Positions 8,105 to 17,394 of a DNA stretch of 64,000 nt are shown piece after piece. Numbering within the stretch: the stretch's first letter is position 1; every line of letters begins with the position of its first letter. The notes under the pieces were generated by a model. It was not told the DNA's origin, ran no database searches, and was given only the letters and a program-made list of their open reading frames with translations. This stretch comes from Bin5 sp965220715 (GTDB taxonomy: Bacteria > Chloroflexota > Anaerolineae > Caldilineales > Caldilineaceae), in contig OZ244843.1 in the NCBI GenBank assembly GCA_965220715.1, forward strand, positions 434,001 through 498,000. The letters run 5' to 3'. Both the position numbers and the translations under genes were made by a program.

Positions 8105-10804
8105 CTAAAGACTTCCATATATCCGCAGGTAGTGGGCGTAGTAGGTCAGGATGCGCTGGAGGTAGAGGCGGGTCTCGCTGTAGGGGATCCGCTCGATGAA
8201 GAGGGCTTCGTCGGGTGCGGAGCGGTCGAACCAGGTTCTGGCGTTGCCGGGGCCGGCGTTGTAACCGGCGAGGGCGGCGACGGGATTTTCATAGACATAA
8301 TCCCGCACCCAGTGCAGGTAATCTGCGCCGAAGGGAATGTTGACGAAGGGGCGGTTGAGCAGGTCGGTGGAGTAGTTGGGATAGTTGAGGCGTTGCGCGA
8401 TCTCTGCGCCGGTTGTGGGTATGATCTGGGTCAGGCCGTGGGCGCCGGCAGAGGAGCGGGCGGGCGGCTCGAAGAGACTTTCCTGAAATATGAGGCTGTA
8501 GAGGAGCCGGGGATCGATGTCGAAATCTGTGGCTGCCTCTTCCACGAGGGGGGAATAGTGCCTGGGGTAGGCGACGCGCTGGAGAAAGAGGGGCGTATCG
8601 GCGGTGTACCGGGCCTGACTGAGTTGAATGAGACGGTAGGCGGCGCTGATGGAGAGCCGGTTGGCGCCTAATTCATTGAAATGCAGCATGAGCGGGAATA
8701 AGGACACAGGGTCGTCGCGGTTGCGCCAGTAGACCAGTTCGAGCAGCTTCAAGCCTTCGGCGCGGAGATCCAGCTCCAACAGCAGTTCGCCACCGATCCG
8801 GGCCGGGTGGGCGGCTATCTCTTGCGGCAGACCCGGGTTGCTGTTGTTGCCGGCAGCTGCCAGATCGGGCGCGTCGTGCCACGTCCTCAGCCAGTTTTCG
8901 GCGAAGGCGCGGCTGCCGTCGTCGTCGGGCAGCGCGGCCGCGGGCATAGCCTCCATGCGGGGGATGAGGTCCTGCCCCGGACGGCCTTGCGGCGTCAGTT
9001 CCACTGCGGCCAATACGCCGTAAAATGTTTCCGGCTCTTGGGCGGCGAGCGACTGCCACAGGGAGCGGGCCGCGTCTTTCTCGCCTTGGGCATAACGGGC
9101 ACGGCCGAGCCAGTAGGTTGATATGCCCGACCGCACACCGGGATAGTCGGCCAGCAGACGTTCAAAACTGCTGGCAGCAAGCCCGACATGGCTGTAGGTA
9201 AAGGCGCCGATCCCCAGCACCGCCAACCCGTCCGGCGCGCGGGCGCTGTCCGGGAAGCTGTCCACCAGCATCAGCAGGTCAGCCACAGCCTCAACCAAAA
9301 AGTCGGCTGAGCCCTCAGCGCGGCCTGCAGGTTCGGTACTCAGGCCGCGGCCGGCGCCGATGGCGGAAAGCGCGCTCAGCCAGAGGGCTTCGGGGGCGCG
9401 CGGGTGGTCAGGGTAATCTCTGGCGAAGGTGCGGTAGATGCGCCGGGCGGCGGCGGGCGCACCCTGGGCATTGGCCAGCTGGGCGCGGATGAACCAGGCG
9501 TCACCGAAACAGCCGCAGTCGGGATACCAGTTCTGCACCTGGTCGAGGGCACGGATGGCCTCATCCCACTGCCCCATCCCCATATAGGCGCGCCCAAGCC
9601 CTAACCAGGCTTGCCCGGCGCGGTCATCCTGCGGCGCTTCCTGCAGAAAGCGTTCATAGGCGTTGATGGCAGGGAAGTAGGCTTGGGCAAACAGATCGAC
9701 CTGCCCGCGCACAAAGAGGTCTACCGGTACGTTGCGGTTCACCAGTTGGATGAGGGACTGGTAGGCGGAATTGCTTTCGGGCGCTTCGTCCAGAGCCAGC
9801 CGCCAGCGGGCAATGGCTGTTTCCTCGTCGCCGGCGGTTGCATAGGCGATGCCGGCGCGGTACAGATAGCTGACCCGATAGACGGTCCATACTCTGTAGC
9901 CGAGGATTGCATCGAATTCAACATCGTCCCGGTTGCGCTCTTCCGCTTGAGTCTCAGTCGCGACAAGGATTTCATCGTAGACAGAGGCGGCCTGGTTCCA
10001 GCGGCCATGGCCCTCGAGAACGCCGGCCAGACGGTCGAGAAGACGAACCTTTTCCCAGTTGCGGGCGGCATGATTGGCGGCTCGGCGCAGTGCGTTGGCG
10101 GCCTGCGGCCAATCGCCGGCGGCGAGCCAGGCATCGGCGATACGCTCTTCGACGACGCCGGCGACCTGTGGGTGGTGTTGCAGGAAAGCTTCGTAGGCGG
10201 CGACGGCTTCGGCGTTGCGTCCCACAGCGGCCAACGCTTGCGCGCGCAGGAAAACAGTGCGGCTGCGGAGGGGGTCATCTGCCGACAGGGAGCCGGCCTG
10301 GAGCGAGAACTGTTCCAGCACGTTGGCGGCGGACGCCGGCTGTTCGTCGGCGAGATAGGAGAGAGCGAGTTGAAAGCGTGCTTCCTGGCGTTGGGCCAGC
10401 GTTATCTGGGGGTCGGTCAGCAGCGTTCTGAGCAGCCGCTGCTCCTCGCTGTAGTCGCCGACATGGTGGAACCAGACGGCCTGCTGCAAGGGGGATGCTG
10501 CCGCGAACGCTTCTGCTGTCGCCCGCAGAAGGGGGGCAGAGCTGTTGGACCGTGCCGTTGGCGTTGATGAGGGGGCAGGGGTCGACGCGGCCGCGCGGGT
10601 GGCTGGCGCGGTGTCATTGGCAGCAGGGCTGCTCGTTGCGGTCGGCGCGGGCAGGCTGGCGGCGGTGGTGGCAGCAGCAGTGGTGGTAGCAGTGGCGACC
10701 GCGCGTCTGTTCCCGCAGCCGACGAGTAGCAGGGCGATCAGAGCCAGAGTCGAGAAGGAGATCGTCAGACTTAATTGTGATCTATGTGATTGGACGCTTG
10801 CCAT
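8105..10804 (-). CDS. Soluble lytic transglycosylase lipoprotein with TPR-like repeats
   Basis: The start at ATG 10804 gives 899 residues with a lipoprotein signal (LIALLLVGC); the upstream in-frame ATG at 10873 only adds basic residues. A Ser/Thr/Pro/Ala linker follows, then about 600 residues of TPR-type helical repeats, as in Slt70, then a C-terminal SLT domain: the catalytic Glu in YSLIFQESLFEP, AGAHGLTQIIP, and VAALAGYNAGPGNARTW. It should cleave peptidoglycan glycan strands at the outer face of the cytoplasmic membrane to make 1,6-anhydro products. The last 85 codons are duplicated at 5207-5465. The stop codon lies in a T-rich AGTCTTTAG tract like those ending other genes here. Confidence 0.92.
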   Translation of the reverse strand: MASVQSHRSQLSLTISFSTLALIALLLVGCGNRRAVATATTTAAATTAASLPAPTATSSPAANDTAPATRAAASTPAPSSTPTARSNSSAPLLRATAEAFAAASPLQQAVWFHHVGDYSEEQRLLRTLLTDPQITLAQRQEARFQLALSYLADEQPASAANVLEQFSLQAGSLSADDPLRSRTVFLRAQALAAVGRNAEAVAAYEAFLQHHPQVAGVVEERIADAWLAAGDWPQAANALRRAANHAARNWEKVRLLDRLAGVLEGHGRWNQAASVYDEILVATETQAEERNRDDVEFDAILGYRVWTVYRVSYLYRAGIAYATAGDEETAIARWRLALDEAPESNSAYQSLIQLVNRNVPVDLFVRGQVDLFAQAYFPAINAYERFLQEAPQDDRAGQAWLGLGRAYMGMGQWDEAIRALDQVQNWYPDCGCFGDAWFIRAQLANAQGAPAAARRIYRTFARDYPDHPRAPEALWLSALSAIGAGRGLSTEPAGRAEGSADFLVEAVADLLMLVDSFPDSARAPDGLAVLGIGAFTYSHVGLAASSFERLLADYPGVRSGISTYWLGRARYAQGEKDAARSLWQSLAAQEPETFYGVLAAVELTPQGRPGQDLIPRMEAMPAAALPDDDGSRAFAENWLRTWHDAPDLAAAGNNSNPGLPQEIAAHPARIGGELLLELDLRAEGLKLLELVYWRNRDDPVSLFPLMLHFNELGANRLSISAAYRLIQLSQARYTADTPLFLQRVAYPRHYSPLVEEAATDFDIDPRLLYSLIFQESLFEPPARSSAGAHGLTQIIPTTGAEIAQRLNYPNYSTDLLNRPFVNIPFGADYLHWVRDYVYENPVAALAGYNAGPGNARTWFDRSAPDEALFIERIPYSETRLYLQRILTYYAHYLRIYGSL

Positions 10805-11041
10805 GATAAAGGTGAGATGCGCTCTTGCTCGAGAGGAGGCAGTGGCGCGATGAGGGGGCCGGCGGAAGATCATTGCAGGGTATAATCAGTCCGCGAGAGG
10901 CGTTTTGTGTTTGTTTGCTTGCTTGCTTCAATGGGACCGCCGATCATGAGGTAATGGTAGCAGGGGGGGTGGCCTGTGTCAAAAAAGAGCCAGAAGTCGC
11001 GGTTGTCCTCCAGTGGAAACGGGGTGGTCTGCCGCCTTCTT

Positions 11042-11070
11042 TTGTTTCGGAATTGGCCCTATGCTATGAT
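11042..11070 (+). promoter_or_regulatory. Putative promoter of the M28 peptidase gene
   Basis: TTGTTT at 11042-11047 and TATGAT at 11065-11070 are separated by 17 bp. It lies about 215 nt upstream of the ATG at 11287, in the 480-bp gap between the transglycosylase and peptidase genes where I see no other gene. Confidence 0.45.
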
Positions 11071-11286
11071 GGCGTGCAAAAGGGAAACGGTCACCTATAA
11101 TGATATCTGTGCTTGGCCCCAATAGCACTCATCATCGAGCACCTTTCTTTGCTGGTTTCCTGGTAAGAGCCTCAATTTTACCAGATGGATAAGGTGTTAG
11201 TTCATTCGGAATTCAGGTTATCTCACATATGGGGATATTGCGGCATGGCTCTCCAGCGCTGGAAAACTCCAATAAGGCAGGACTCG

Positions 11287-12309
11287 ATGGCTGGGTGGAA
11301 GTTCAAGAGATTTTCACTGGTAGGGCTTTCCCTTTTTGTAGCGATTCTACTGGTAGCCTGCAGGCCCATCGATGACGAGATTGCTTACTATCTCGCCCAC
11401 GGCCCTACAAGTGTAAGACCGTATGTCGCAACGGGACCGTCCTGCACGGAACTCGAAGAAATAGCGCAGGAGACACTGGCCAATGTCCTTCCGCCGCCCG
11501 CTACCGCGAGATTCAGCGCCGCCGATCGTAAGGCTCTTGCCAGTACCGCTTTCGGCCACCTGTGCGAGTTGTCGAGAGAAGTGGGATGGCGACAAAGCGC
11601 CACGGCAGAGGAATCGAAGGCCGCAGAGTTCCTGATGGACCGCTTTACCGAGTTCGGCTACAGCCCGGAGATGCAGGATTTTCAAGTGCGGATAGGGTCT
11701 CTCCAGAGGAATTCCAGCAATATAATCCTTGAACTTCCCGGTCACGGCGAAGGCATAGTCATTCTGGGAGCACACTACGACACGGTACGGAACTCCGTGG
11801 GCGCCAACGATAACGCTTCCGGGGTAGGCGTGTTGCTGGCGGTAGCAGAGAGGTTGACGCAGCCTCCCTGGTCCAGCCAGATGGTGTCGGTTTTTCCATT
11901 CACACTGCGATTTATCGCCTTTGGTTCAGAGGAAACCGGAATGAACGGCAGTGGGCATTACGTACGCCAGTTGACCGACGAAGAGTTAAGCGCCATCAGG
12001 GTCATGATCAACCTGGATTCGGTGGGGTCAGGCACATTTCTTCAGGGGCCGGGCGACGACTGGGTAACCAGGCATGTATCAGAAGCCGCCAGTAGAGAGG
12101 GAGTGTCCTACACGAGCATCAAGGAGGGTTACAGCGGTAGCGATCATGTCTTTTTCAAGTACTACGAGATCCCAGTTATTCCCTTCTTCGGCAACGACAG
12201 GTCACGCATCAACACCCGAGGCGATACGATTGAATTCATCAACCCGGTGCTGTTGGGAGACACGGCGGTGTTGGTCCTGGACCTGCTTGCATCCCTTGAA
12301 GATTTGTAA
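11287..12309 (+). CDS. M28-family zinc aminopeptidase, lipoprotein
   Basis: From ATG 11287 the protein (340 residues) begins with a basic n-region, a hydrophobic stretch and a lipobox (AILLVAC). The peptidase domain shows the M28 zinc ligands: GAHYDTV, NDNASG (bridging Asp), SEETG (catalytic and ligand Glu), NLDSVG and SDHVFF. M28 lipoproteins release N-terminal amino acids from peptides outside the membrane. An earlier ATG at 11185 is in frame but would bury the signal peptide. It is a single gene, with its own probable promoter. Confidence 0.88.
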   Translation: MAGWKFKRFSLVGLSLFVAILLVACRPIDDEIAYYLAHGPTSVRPYVATGPSCTELEEIAQETLANVLPPPATARFSAADRKALASTAFGHLCELSREVGWRQSATAEESKAAEFLMDRFTEFGYSPEMQDFQVRIGSLQRNSSNIILELPGHGEGIVILGAHYDTVRNSVGANDNASGVGVLLAVAERLTQPPWSSQMVSVFPFTLRFIAFGSEETGMNGSGHYVRQLTDEELSAIRVMINLDSVGSGTFLQGPGDDWVTRHVSEAASREGVSYTSIKEGYSGSDHVFFKYYEIPVIPFFGNDRSRINTRGDTIEFINPVLLGDTAVLVLDLLASLEDL

Positions 12310-12494
12310 TGTCGATGCTGGTAATGCCATCTCCAGGTGAAAACCATACTGACGGACAGGAGCCAGCAGAGATGCCAGAGGAAGAATGACTGGAGAATAG
12401 AAAGACTGGCTGAACGAACAAGATTGGTAACTCCCCGCCGAAACGTAAAGATGAGAAATGTGAAGCACACGGTTTCACCGAGAGGGCGCCGCAA

Positions 12495-13970
12495 TTGAAA
12501 CAGAAATACAACGTCGTCGTGGGCATGGAGGTCCACGCGCAACTGTTGACGAAGACGAAGATGTTCTGCCGCTGCAGCGCAGACTATCAGGGCGCGCCGC
12601 CCAATACGCACACCTGTCCGGTCTGTCTGGGGCTGCCGGGCGCGCTGCCGGTGGGCAACCGGGCCGCGGTCGAGGCCACGATCCGTACCGGGTTGGCGCT
12701 CAACTGCGAGATCGCGGAGACGGCGGTCTTTGCGCGCAAGAACTACCATTACCCGGACCTGCCGAAGGGCTATCAGATCTCCCAATACGAGCTGCCGCTG
12801 TGCCGCAACGGCTGGGTAGAGATCGAGCTGCCCGACGGCGGCGTCAAACGCATCCGCATCCACCGCGCCCATTTGGAAGAGGATACGGGCAAGAACACAC
12901 ATGCGGGGTTGCATACGCTGGTGGATCTGAACCGGGCCGGGATGCCGCTGATGGAGATCGTCACCGAGGCGGACATTGCCAGCGCGGACGAGGCCTACGC
13001 GTTCCTGACAAAGCTGCGCTCGATCCTGCGCTACCTGGGCGTCAACAGCGGCAACATGGAGGAGGGCGCGCTGCGCTGCGAGCCGAATATCAGCGTGCGC
13101 ACGCCGGAGCAGGCCGCCCGCGGTGAACTCGGCACGAAGGTGGAGGTGAAGAATCTCAACAGCCTGCGTGCGGTGCGCAATGCCATCGCCTACGAGGCCG
13201 AACGCCAATCCGATGTGCTGAACAGCGGCGGCGTGATCGAGCAGGTGAACATGGGCTGGGACGAGAACCGCGAGCGCACGGTCTTGCAGCGCTCGAAGGA
13301 GAGCAGCGAGGACTACCGCTACTTCCCCGAACCGGACCTGCCGCCGCTGGTGGTCGACCGGCAGTGGGTGGAGGAGGAGGCGCGCACGTTGCCCGAGCTG
13401 CCGGACGCGAAGGAGCAGCGTTACCGGCAGGCGTGGGATTTGCGGCCGGCGGATGCCGGCGCCATCACCAGTGAGAAAGCAGTGGCCGACTATTTTGAGG
13501 CCGCGGTGGCGGCGTACGGCCAGGAGGATGGCAAACCGCAGCGCATGGCCAACTGGATCACGGATGAGCTGTTCCGCCTGCTCTATGCAGATGGCGAGGG
13601 CCAGGATTTGAGGCAGATCGCGGATACGCGGGTGCAGCCGCAGCAGTTGGCCGCGCTGGTGCAGATGGTGGATGCGCGCGAGATCAACGCCAACACCGGC
13701 AAGAAGGTGCTGGAGTCGATGTACGGGAGCGGAGATGATGCCCAGACCGTTGTCGAACGGGAAGGGTTGGCGATGGTCAGCAATACGTCGGTCATCGACG
13801 CGGCCGTGCAGGATGCCTTCGACAGCAACCCGGACGAGTTGGCCCGCTACCGCGGCGGCGAGAAAAAGCTGTTCGGCTTCTTCATGGGCCAGATGATGCG
13901 CGCTACCAAGGGCAAGGCGGATCCGCAGGCGGCGCGCCAACGGCTGCAGGAGATGTTGGATAGTTTTTAG
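12495..13970 (+). CDS. gatB: Asp/Glu-tRNA amidotransferase subunit B
   Basis: The 491-residue product has the hallmark GatB N-terminus (VVGMEVHAQL, then CPVCLGLPGALPVGN), the zinc-cluster cysteines (FCRCSAD, CPVC) and the central DLNRAGMPLMEIV motif. The C-terminal third is the helical tail plus YqeY-like domain ending in QRLQEMLDSF. GatB activates mischarged Glu-tRNAGln or Asp-tRNAAsn for amidation with GatA and GatC, which are not in the window. The start is a TTG at 12495, chosen because the conserved sequence begins at once; no upstream ATG fits. The stop codon is provided by the tract GATAGTTTTTAG. Confidence 0.96.
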   Translation: MKQKYNVVVGMEVHAQLLTKTKMFCRCSADYQGAPPNTHTCPVCLGLPGALPVGNRAAVEATIRTGLALNCEIAETAVFARKNYHYPDLPKGYQISQYELPLCRNGWVEIELPDGGVKRIRIHRAHLEEDTGKNTHAGLHTLVDLNRAGMPLMEIVTEADIASADEAYAFLTKLRSILRYLGVNSGNMEEGALRCEPNISVRTPEQAARGELGTKVEVKNLNSLRAVRNAIAYEAERQSDVLNSGGVIEQVNMGWDENRERTVLQRSKESSEDYRYFPEPDLPPLVVDRQWVEEEARTLPELPDAKEQRYRQAWDLRPADAGAITSEKAVADYFEAAVAAYGQEDGKPQRMANWITDELFRLLYADGEGQDLRQIADTRVQPQQLAALVQMVDAREINANTGKKVLESMYGSGDDAQTVVEREGLAMVSNTSVIDAAVQDAFDSNPDELARYRGGEKKLFGFFMGQMMRATKGKADPQAARQRLQEMLDSF

Positions 13971-13996
13971 TTTTCAGTTTTTGGTTTTTAGTAACT
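13960..13996 (+). repeat. T-rich AGTTTTTAG repeat at gene end
   Basis: Repeated AGTTTT(C/T)AGTTTTTGGTTTTTAG units start inside the last codons of gatB and supply its stop codon. The same kind of tract ends the genes at 28,408 and, on the other strand, at 8105. Confidence 0.55.
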
Positions 13997-14068
13997 GCAC
14001 GCGGCCGAGTTTGGGCCGTTTACTATGAAGTTGAAACCCATAATCAGCAACTGAAAGAATGGAAACCC

Positions 14069-15013
14069 ATGGCTCTCGCTCTTACCCATACCCGCAATGA
14101 AAAGACCGCGCCGCACAGTCACCGCACGCCCGGCTTCGCCTCGCTGGAACTGAAATGGGAGGCTGTGACGCTGTTCCGCTACATCTATGATCCGGACATG
14201 CCGCAGTCCGAGTCGCCCAAGCCGTTCTTCCACCCCGTCAACACGCTGGCCGGCGACCTGATCACCATCTACCGCCCGCACGACCATGTGTGGCACAAGG
14301 GGATCCAGATGACGATCGCCCACCTGGAGGGCCAGAACTTCTGGGGCGGGGGCAGCTACCGCCACGGACAGGGCTATGTCGACCTGCCGAACAACGGCAG
14401 CCAGCGGCATGACGGCTGGGAATCGATCGAGGTGGAGGACAACCGCTTCGCGGCGACGGAGAAGCTCTCGTGGATCACGCAGGCGGGCGAGCATTGGATC
14501 GACGAAACGCGGGGCATTGCGGTGGAGACGGTCGACGCGGAGGCGGGCTACTGGACGCTGGACTTCACGACCAGCCTGCGCAATGTTAGGGGCGAGGCGC
14601 TGCATATCTGCTCGCCGACGACGGAAGGGCGTCCGCTGGCCGGTTATGGCGGGCTGTTCTGGCGGGGGCCGCGCTCGTTCGACAACGGCGAAGTCATCAC
14701 CGCGGCGGGGCATAACGGGGCGGAGGCGATGGGCGAGCCGGCGACCTGGCTGGCCTACACGGGCAGCCACGACGGTAACGGCAATACGTCAACGCTCGCC
14801 TTTCTGGATCATCCGGCCAATCTGCGCTATCCCAACAAGTGGTTCGTGCGCCAGACGCCGTACGCCTGCGCCAGCTTCGCCTTCATGTTCGATGAGGTGT
14901 ATGAGTTCGGGGCGGGGGAGACGATTACGCAGCGGTACCGGCTGGTGATCGCGAATGGGGGTTGGGACGCGGGGCAGGTTGAGGCTGTGGCTGGGGAGTG
15001 GCGGGGCGGGTGA
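14069..15013 (+). CDS. PmoA-family protein (DUF6807)
   Basis: The protein (314 residues) fits the DUF6807/PmoA family, which is named after a misannotated methane oxygenase and probably adopts a beta-sandwich related to sugar-processing enzymes. Visible blocks are FHPVNTLAGDLITIYRPHDH, VWHKGIQM, the His-rich WGGGSYRHGQGY, and the C-terminal PYACASFAFMFDEVYEF. Such genes usually sit in sugar-catabolism clusters; here the neighbours are GatB and a toxin-antitoxin island. The biochemical role is not established. No signal peptide is present. Its last roughly 50 codons are duplicated at 16,021-16,185. Confidence 0.8.
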   Translation: MALALTHTRNEKTAPHSHRTPGFASLELKWEAVTLFRYIYDPDMPQSESPKPFFHPVNTLAGDLITIYRPHDHVWHKGIQMTIAHLEGQNFWGGGSYRHGQGYVDLPNNGSQRHDGWESIEVEDNRFAATEKLSWITQAGEHWIDETRGIAVETVDAEAGYWTLDFTTSLRNVRGEALHICSPTTEGRPLAGYGGLFWRGPRSFDNGEVITAAGHNGAEAMGEPATWLAYTGSHDGNGNTSTLAFLDHPANLRYPNKWFVRQTPYACASFAFMFDEVYEFGAGETITQRYRLVIANGGWDAGQVEAVAGEWRGG

Positions 15014-15245
15014 GGGGAGGTAGGGGCGGGATGCGCTGCGACGATGCGGGTGGATTGGACGCTGAGATGGACGAACGGTTGGGATCGTTGACGATGCCGC
15101 TGCGTGTCGCCGCCGTTTCGTGATCATGAACCTGTTCCTCCACCTACAGAGTGAATTGCTCCGTTATTTGCCTTAGCTCGTGGTCCAGTTTTTTTGGGGC
15201 CAAGCTCATCTGGTCCAGGAACGACTCAGTTGCTAAGGGCAGATC

Positions 15246-15668
15246 ATGCCACTTCATCTGGACAGTCTGAGAGATTCGATCGAAGCGCATGATGAACTCT
15301 TGACAGCCAGCGAAGATGAAGCCCGCATGGGGCGGCTGAGCGAAATCGAGCGGATCGGCATTCGCGCCGGTGTCGTAAAGCACTTCGAGATAACCTACGA
15401 ACTTTCCTGGAAGCTGATGGCGCGCTGGCTGAATACCAACGTCGGCTCCGACACCGCAGATGGCGTGACGAGGCGTCAGCTGTTCCGCCTCTCCGCGGCG
15501 CATAAACTTATCGCCGATGTTGATCGCTGGATGCGGCATCACGACGCAAGAAATACAACCTCCCATATCTATGACAGCAAGAAGGCCCAGCAGGTCTATG
15601 AAGCCGTAAGAGGGTTCACGCACGACGCGCGGCAACTGCTGAAGGCGCTGGAAGCCCGCAATGATTGA
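15246..15668 (+). CDS. hepT: HepT-like HEPN toxin (HI0074 family)
   Basis: The 140-residue protein matches the nucleotidyltransferase substrate-binding family HI0074/HepT, an all-helical HEPN fold. Near the C-terminus it has RNTTSHIY, which fits the RX4HXY RNase motif of HepT toxins (last Tyr is the site modified by the partner). It overlaps the next gene by 8 nt, as is usual for hepT-mntA pairs. Relatives cleave RNA when free of MntA control; that function is taken from the family. Confidence 0.87.
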   Translation: MPLHLDSLRDSIEAHDELLTASEDEARMGRLSEIERIGIRAGVVKHFEITYELSWKLMARWLNTNVGSDTADGVTRRQLFRLSAAHKLIADVDRWMRHHDARNTTSHIYDSKKAQQVYEAVRGFTHDARQLLKALEARND

Positions 15669-15993
15669 CCTGAGCCCAAACCACCTCAAAACGGTCAGGC
15701 AAATTCTGGCGGAACACGTGCCGGCTTGCGAAGTGCGCGCCTTCGGTTCCCGCGTGATATGTTCTGCAAAGGATTATTCCGACCTCGACCTCGCAGTCGT
15801 CGGCGTTACGGCATTGGACCGGAGCACGCTTGCACGGCTGAAGGAAGCGTTCGAGGAATCCGACCTGCCTATTCGGGTGGACGTGCTCGACTGGCAGGGA
15901 ATTTCCGAGAGCTTCCAGGAAGTGATTGCGAGAGACTATGCGGTCCTGCAGAAGATGACAGACGGGGCAGGTGGAAGTGTTGCCAGGAAGTAG
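15661..15993 (+). CDS. mntA: MntA-like minimal nucleotidyltransferase antitoxin
   Basis: The 110-residue protein carries the nucleotidyltransferase motif GSX10DXD (GSRV...SDLDLAV, two Asp) and the third acidic position in RVDVLDW. In the HepT/MntA system this enzyme adds AMP units to the Tyr of the HepT RX4HXY motif and so neutralises it. Gene order here is toxin first, antitoxin second. Both frames are intact, so the module is likely functional. Confidence 0.88.
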   Translation: MIDLSPNHLKTVRQILAEHVPACEVRAFGSRVICSAKDYSDLDLAVVGVTALDRSTLARLKEAFEESDLPIRVDVLDWQGISESFQEVIARDYAVLQKMTDGAGGSVARK

Positions 15994-16020
15994 CGAACAG
16001 ACGTCACAGGCGATGGACTA

Positions 16021-16185
16021 GGCAGTCAACGCTATACCAACACATGGTTCGTGCGGCAGACGCCGTACGCCTGCGCCAGCTTCGCGTTCCTGTTCGATGA
16101 GGTGTACGAGTTCGAGGCGGGGGAGACGATTACGCAGCGGTACTGGCTGGTGAGCGCGAATGGGGGCTGGGGTGAGAGTAGCTAG
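16021..16185 (+). pseudogene. Duplicated tail of the PmoA/DUF6807 gene
   Basis: The frame reads WFVRQTPYACASFAFLFDEV, then YEFEAGETITQRYWLV and NGGW to a TAG at 16183-16185, closely matching the end of the protein encoded at 14069-15013. There is no 5' part. Together with the intact gene end it brackets the hepT-mntA pair as direct repeats. Confidence 0.82.
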
Positions 16186-16237
16186 AGGCGGCATGCGCTT
16201 CTGATTTGGAGAAGAGCGCTGGTCGATGCCGTAATTC

Positions 16238-16684
16238 TTACTCCGCCAACGCCGGGGGCAGCCCCTCCACTATGCGCGTCGTCTCTACGCTGATGTGTAC
16301 CAGTCGTTCAAGGTAGGCTACCAACTCGGCCGTGTTCTCGGCGAACAAAGCATTGGAATCATAGACAATGCCACTATCCTTGTCCTGGCGAATGTGTAGC
16401 CGGTCCACTGCCCACTCCAGCGGGGTACGCTCGTTGACCACGTAGTCGTGGGCCTCTGCGGGGATGCCGCGCAGCGTGACTGAAGGTGTTACGTGCAGCA
16501 CGGAGCGGTCCGGCTCCTTGCGGGTGCCACCCCACTGCATGGGGCGTGCATTTAACTGATAGGGATTGGGGCCACGAGCGACCTCCTCCTGTAGCTCATA
16601 GTCCGGACAAGTCTCGTAACCCAGGTGCAGAGCCGCCTCCAGCAGCAGCGCCGCCGCCGACGCCCCCGCAAGGCGGCAATGCAC
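16238..16684 (-). pseudogene. C-terminal remnant of type ISP restriction-modification enzyme
   Basis: From about residue 18 (LHLGYE) to the end the 148-residue frame matches the extreme C-terminus of single-chain type ISP (LlaGI-like) enzymes: VTLRGIPAEAHDYVV, RTPLEWAVDRLHIRQDKDSG, ISVETTRIVEGLP. Intact enzymes are about 1,500 residues with nuclease, helicase and methyltransferase parts, none of which is here. The first residues read over a fused fragment of another gene on the opposite strand. A second, diverged remnant of the same region lies at 20,853-21,032. Confidence 0.78.
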
Positions 16685-16824
16685 TTGAGCTGTACGACAG
16701 CAACAGAAACGGCCGTATCACCTGCGCTGAAGCCCGCGCGCACGGCATCGAGCCGGTGCCGCGTAGTCATCCCGCCTACCAGTATATGACCGACCGCGAC
16801 AACGACGGCGTCGTGTGTGAGTGA
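16672..16824 (+). pseudogene. Excalibur calcium-binding domain, 5'-truncated
   Basis: The last 50 codons of this frame give ELYDSNRNGRITCAEARA, then DRDNDGVVCE, the Excalibur/EF-hand-like pattern (DxDxDG..CE) usually at the end of secreted nucleases or cell-surface proteins. Upstream the frame is only the reverse of the restriction-enzyme remnant, so the front of the protein is gone. Confidence 0.65.
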
Positions 16825-17374
16825 GACTGATGCGCTGAGAGCCGTTCTAAGCAATCGGGCAGTATAACGATTGGGTAGAAGAGGCGCTTGCCAGCCACTT
16901 CGGTTAGGGACAATAGCGGCCACCAAGGCCGCCCTTTCCTGCTTTGCGAGACGCGTGTACTGGTTACCGCTCCAGCCCTCTTTTCGACCGGACGTGCGCT
17001 GACGTCCGGTGTAGCGTCCAGGAGGCTAGACCAAACAACGAGACAACATCGCCGGTCAGCCCACCGCAATCTCAATCTGGCAAGTGCGTAAGCGCATGGC
17101 CGATTGGCGTGGCCTGCCTTGTATCTGAGGCGCCCTTAGGGTGGTCTATGACGTTGTGAGCCAATGCCCCGTTCTAAGGACCTGTCACTTCTGACTACGA
17201 ACCCGCTTCAAGTCCACCTCCCACCGCTATCCTCCTTGCAGGACCAACACAACAGATGGTACAAAGAACGAACCTGTTCACATCCAAGACATTTCGTGAT
17301 GTCTTGAATCCTTTGGTAGGGTACTGCAGGTTAGTCGCACGTTCGTGTAGGCCGGCCCGAAATCCATCATTGTA
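16825..17374. other. 550-bp gap without recognisable gene
   Basis: I see no supported coding frame. The only clear structure is a hairpin at about 16,989-17,010 with arms CCGGACG and CGTCCGG. The stretch separates the degraded restriction-enzyme remnant from the intact type II system and may be decayed sequence. Confidence 0.5.
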
Positions 17375-17382
17375 ACTATAGT
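17375..17382 (+). promoter_or_regulatory. Possible C-box operator of the controller gene
   Basis: The palindrome ACTATAGT, within GTAACTATAGTCATATC, lies 12 nt before the controller ATG. It resembles the GACT...AGTC half-sites bound by restriction-modification controller proteins. No ribosome-binding site is visible between it and the ATG, and controller genes are often leaderless. Confidence 0.5.
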
Positions 17383-17394
17383 CATATCAATTGC

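Noticed and set aside
12162..13940. 592-codon open frame antisense to gatB
   Set aside because: His/Arg/Leu-rich shadow sequence with no family features.
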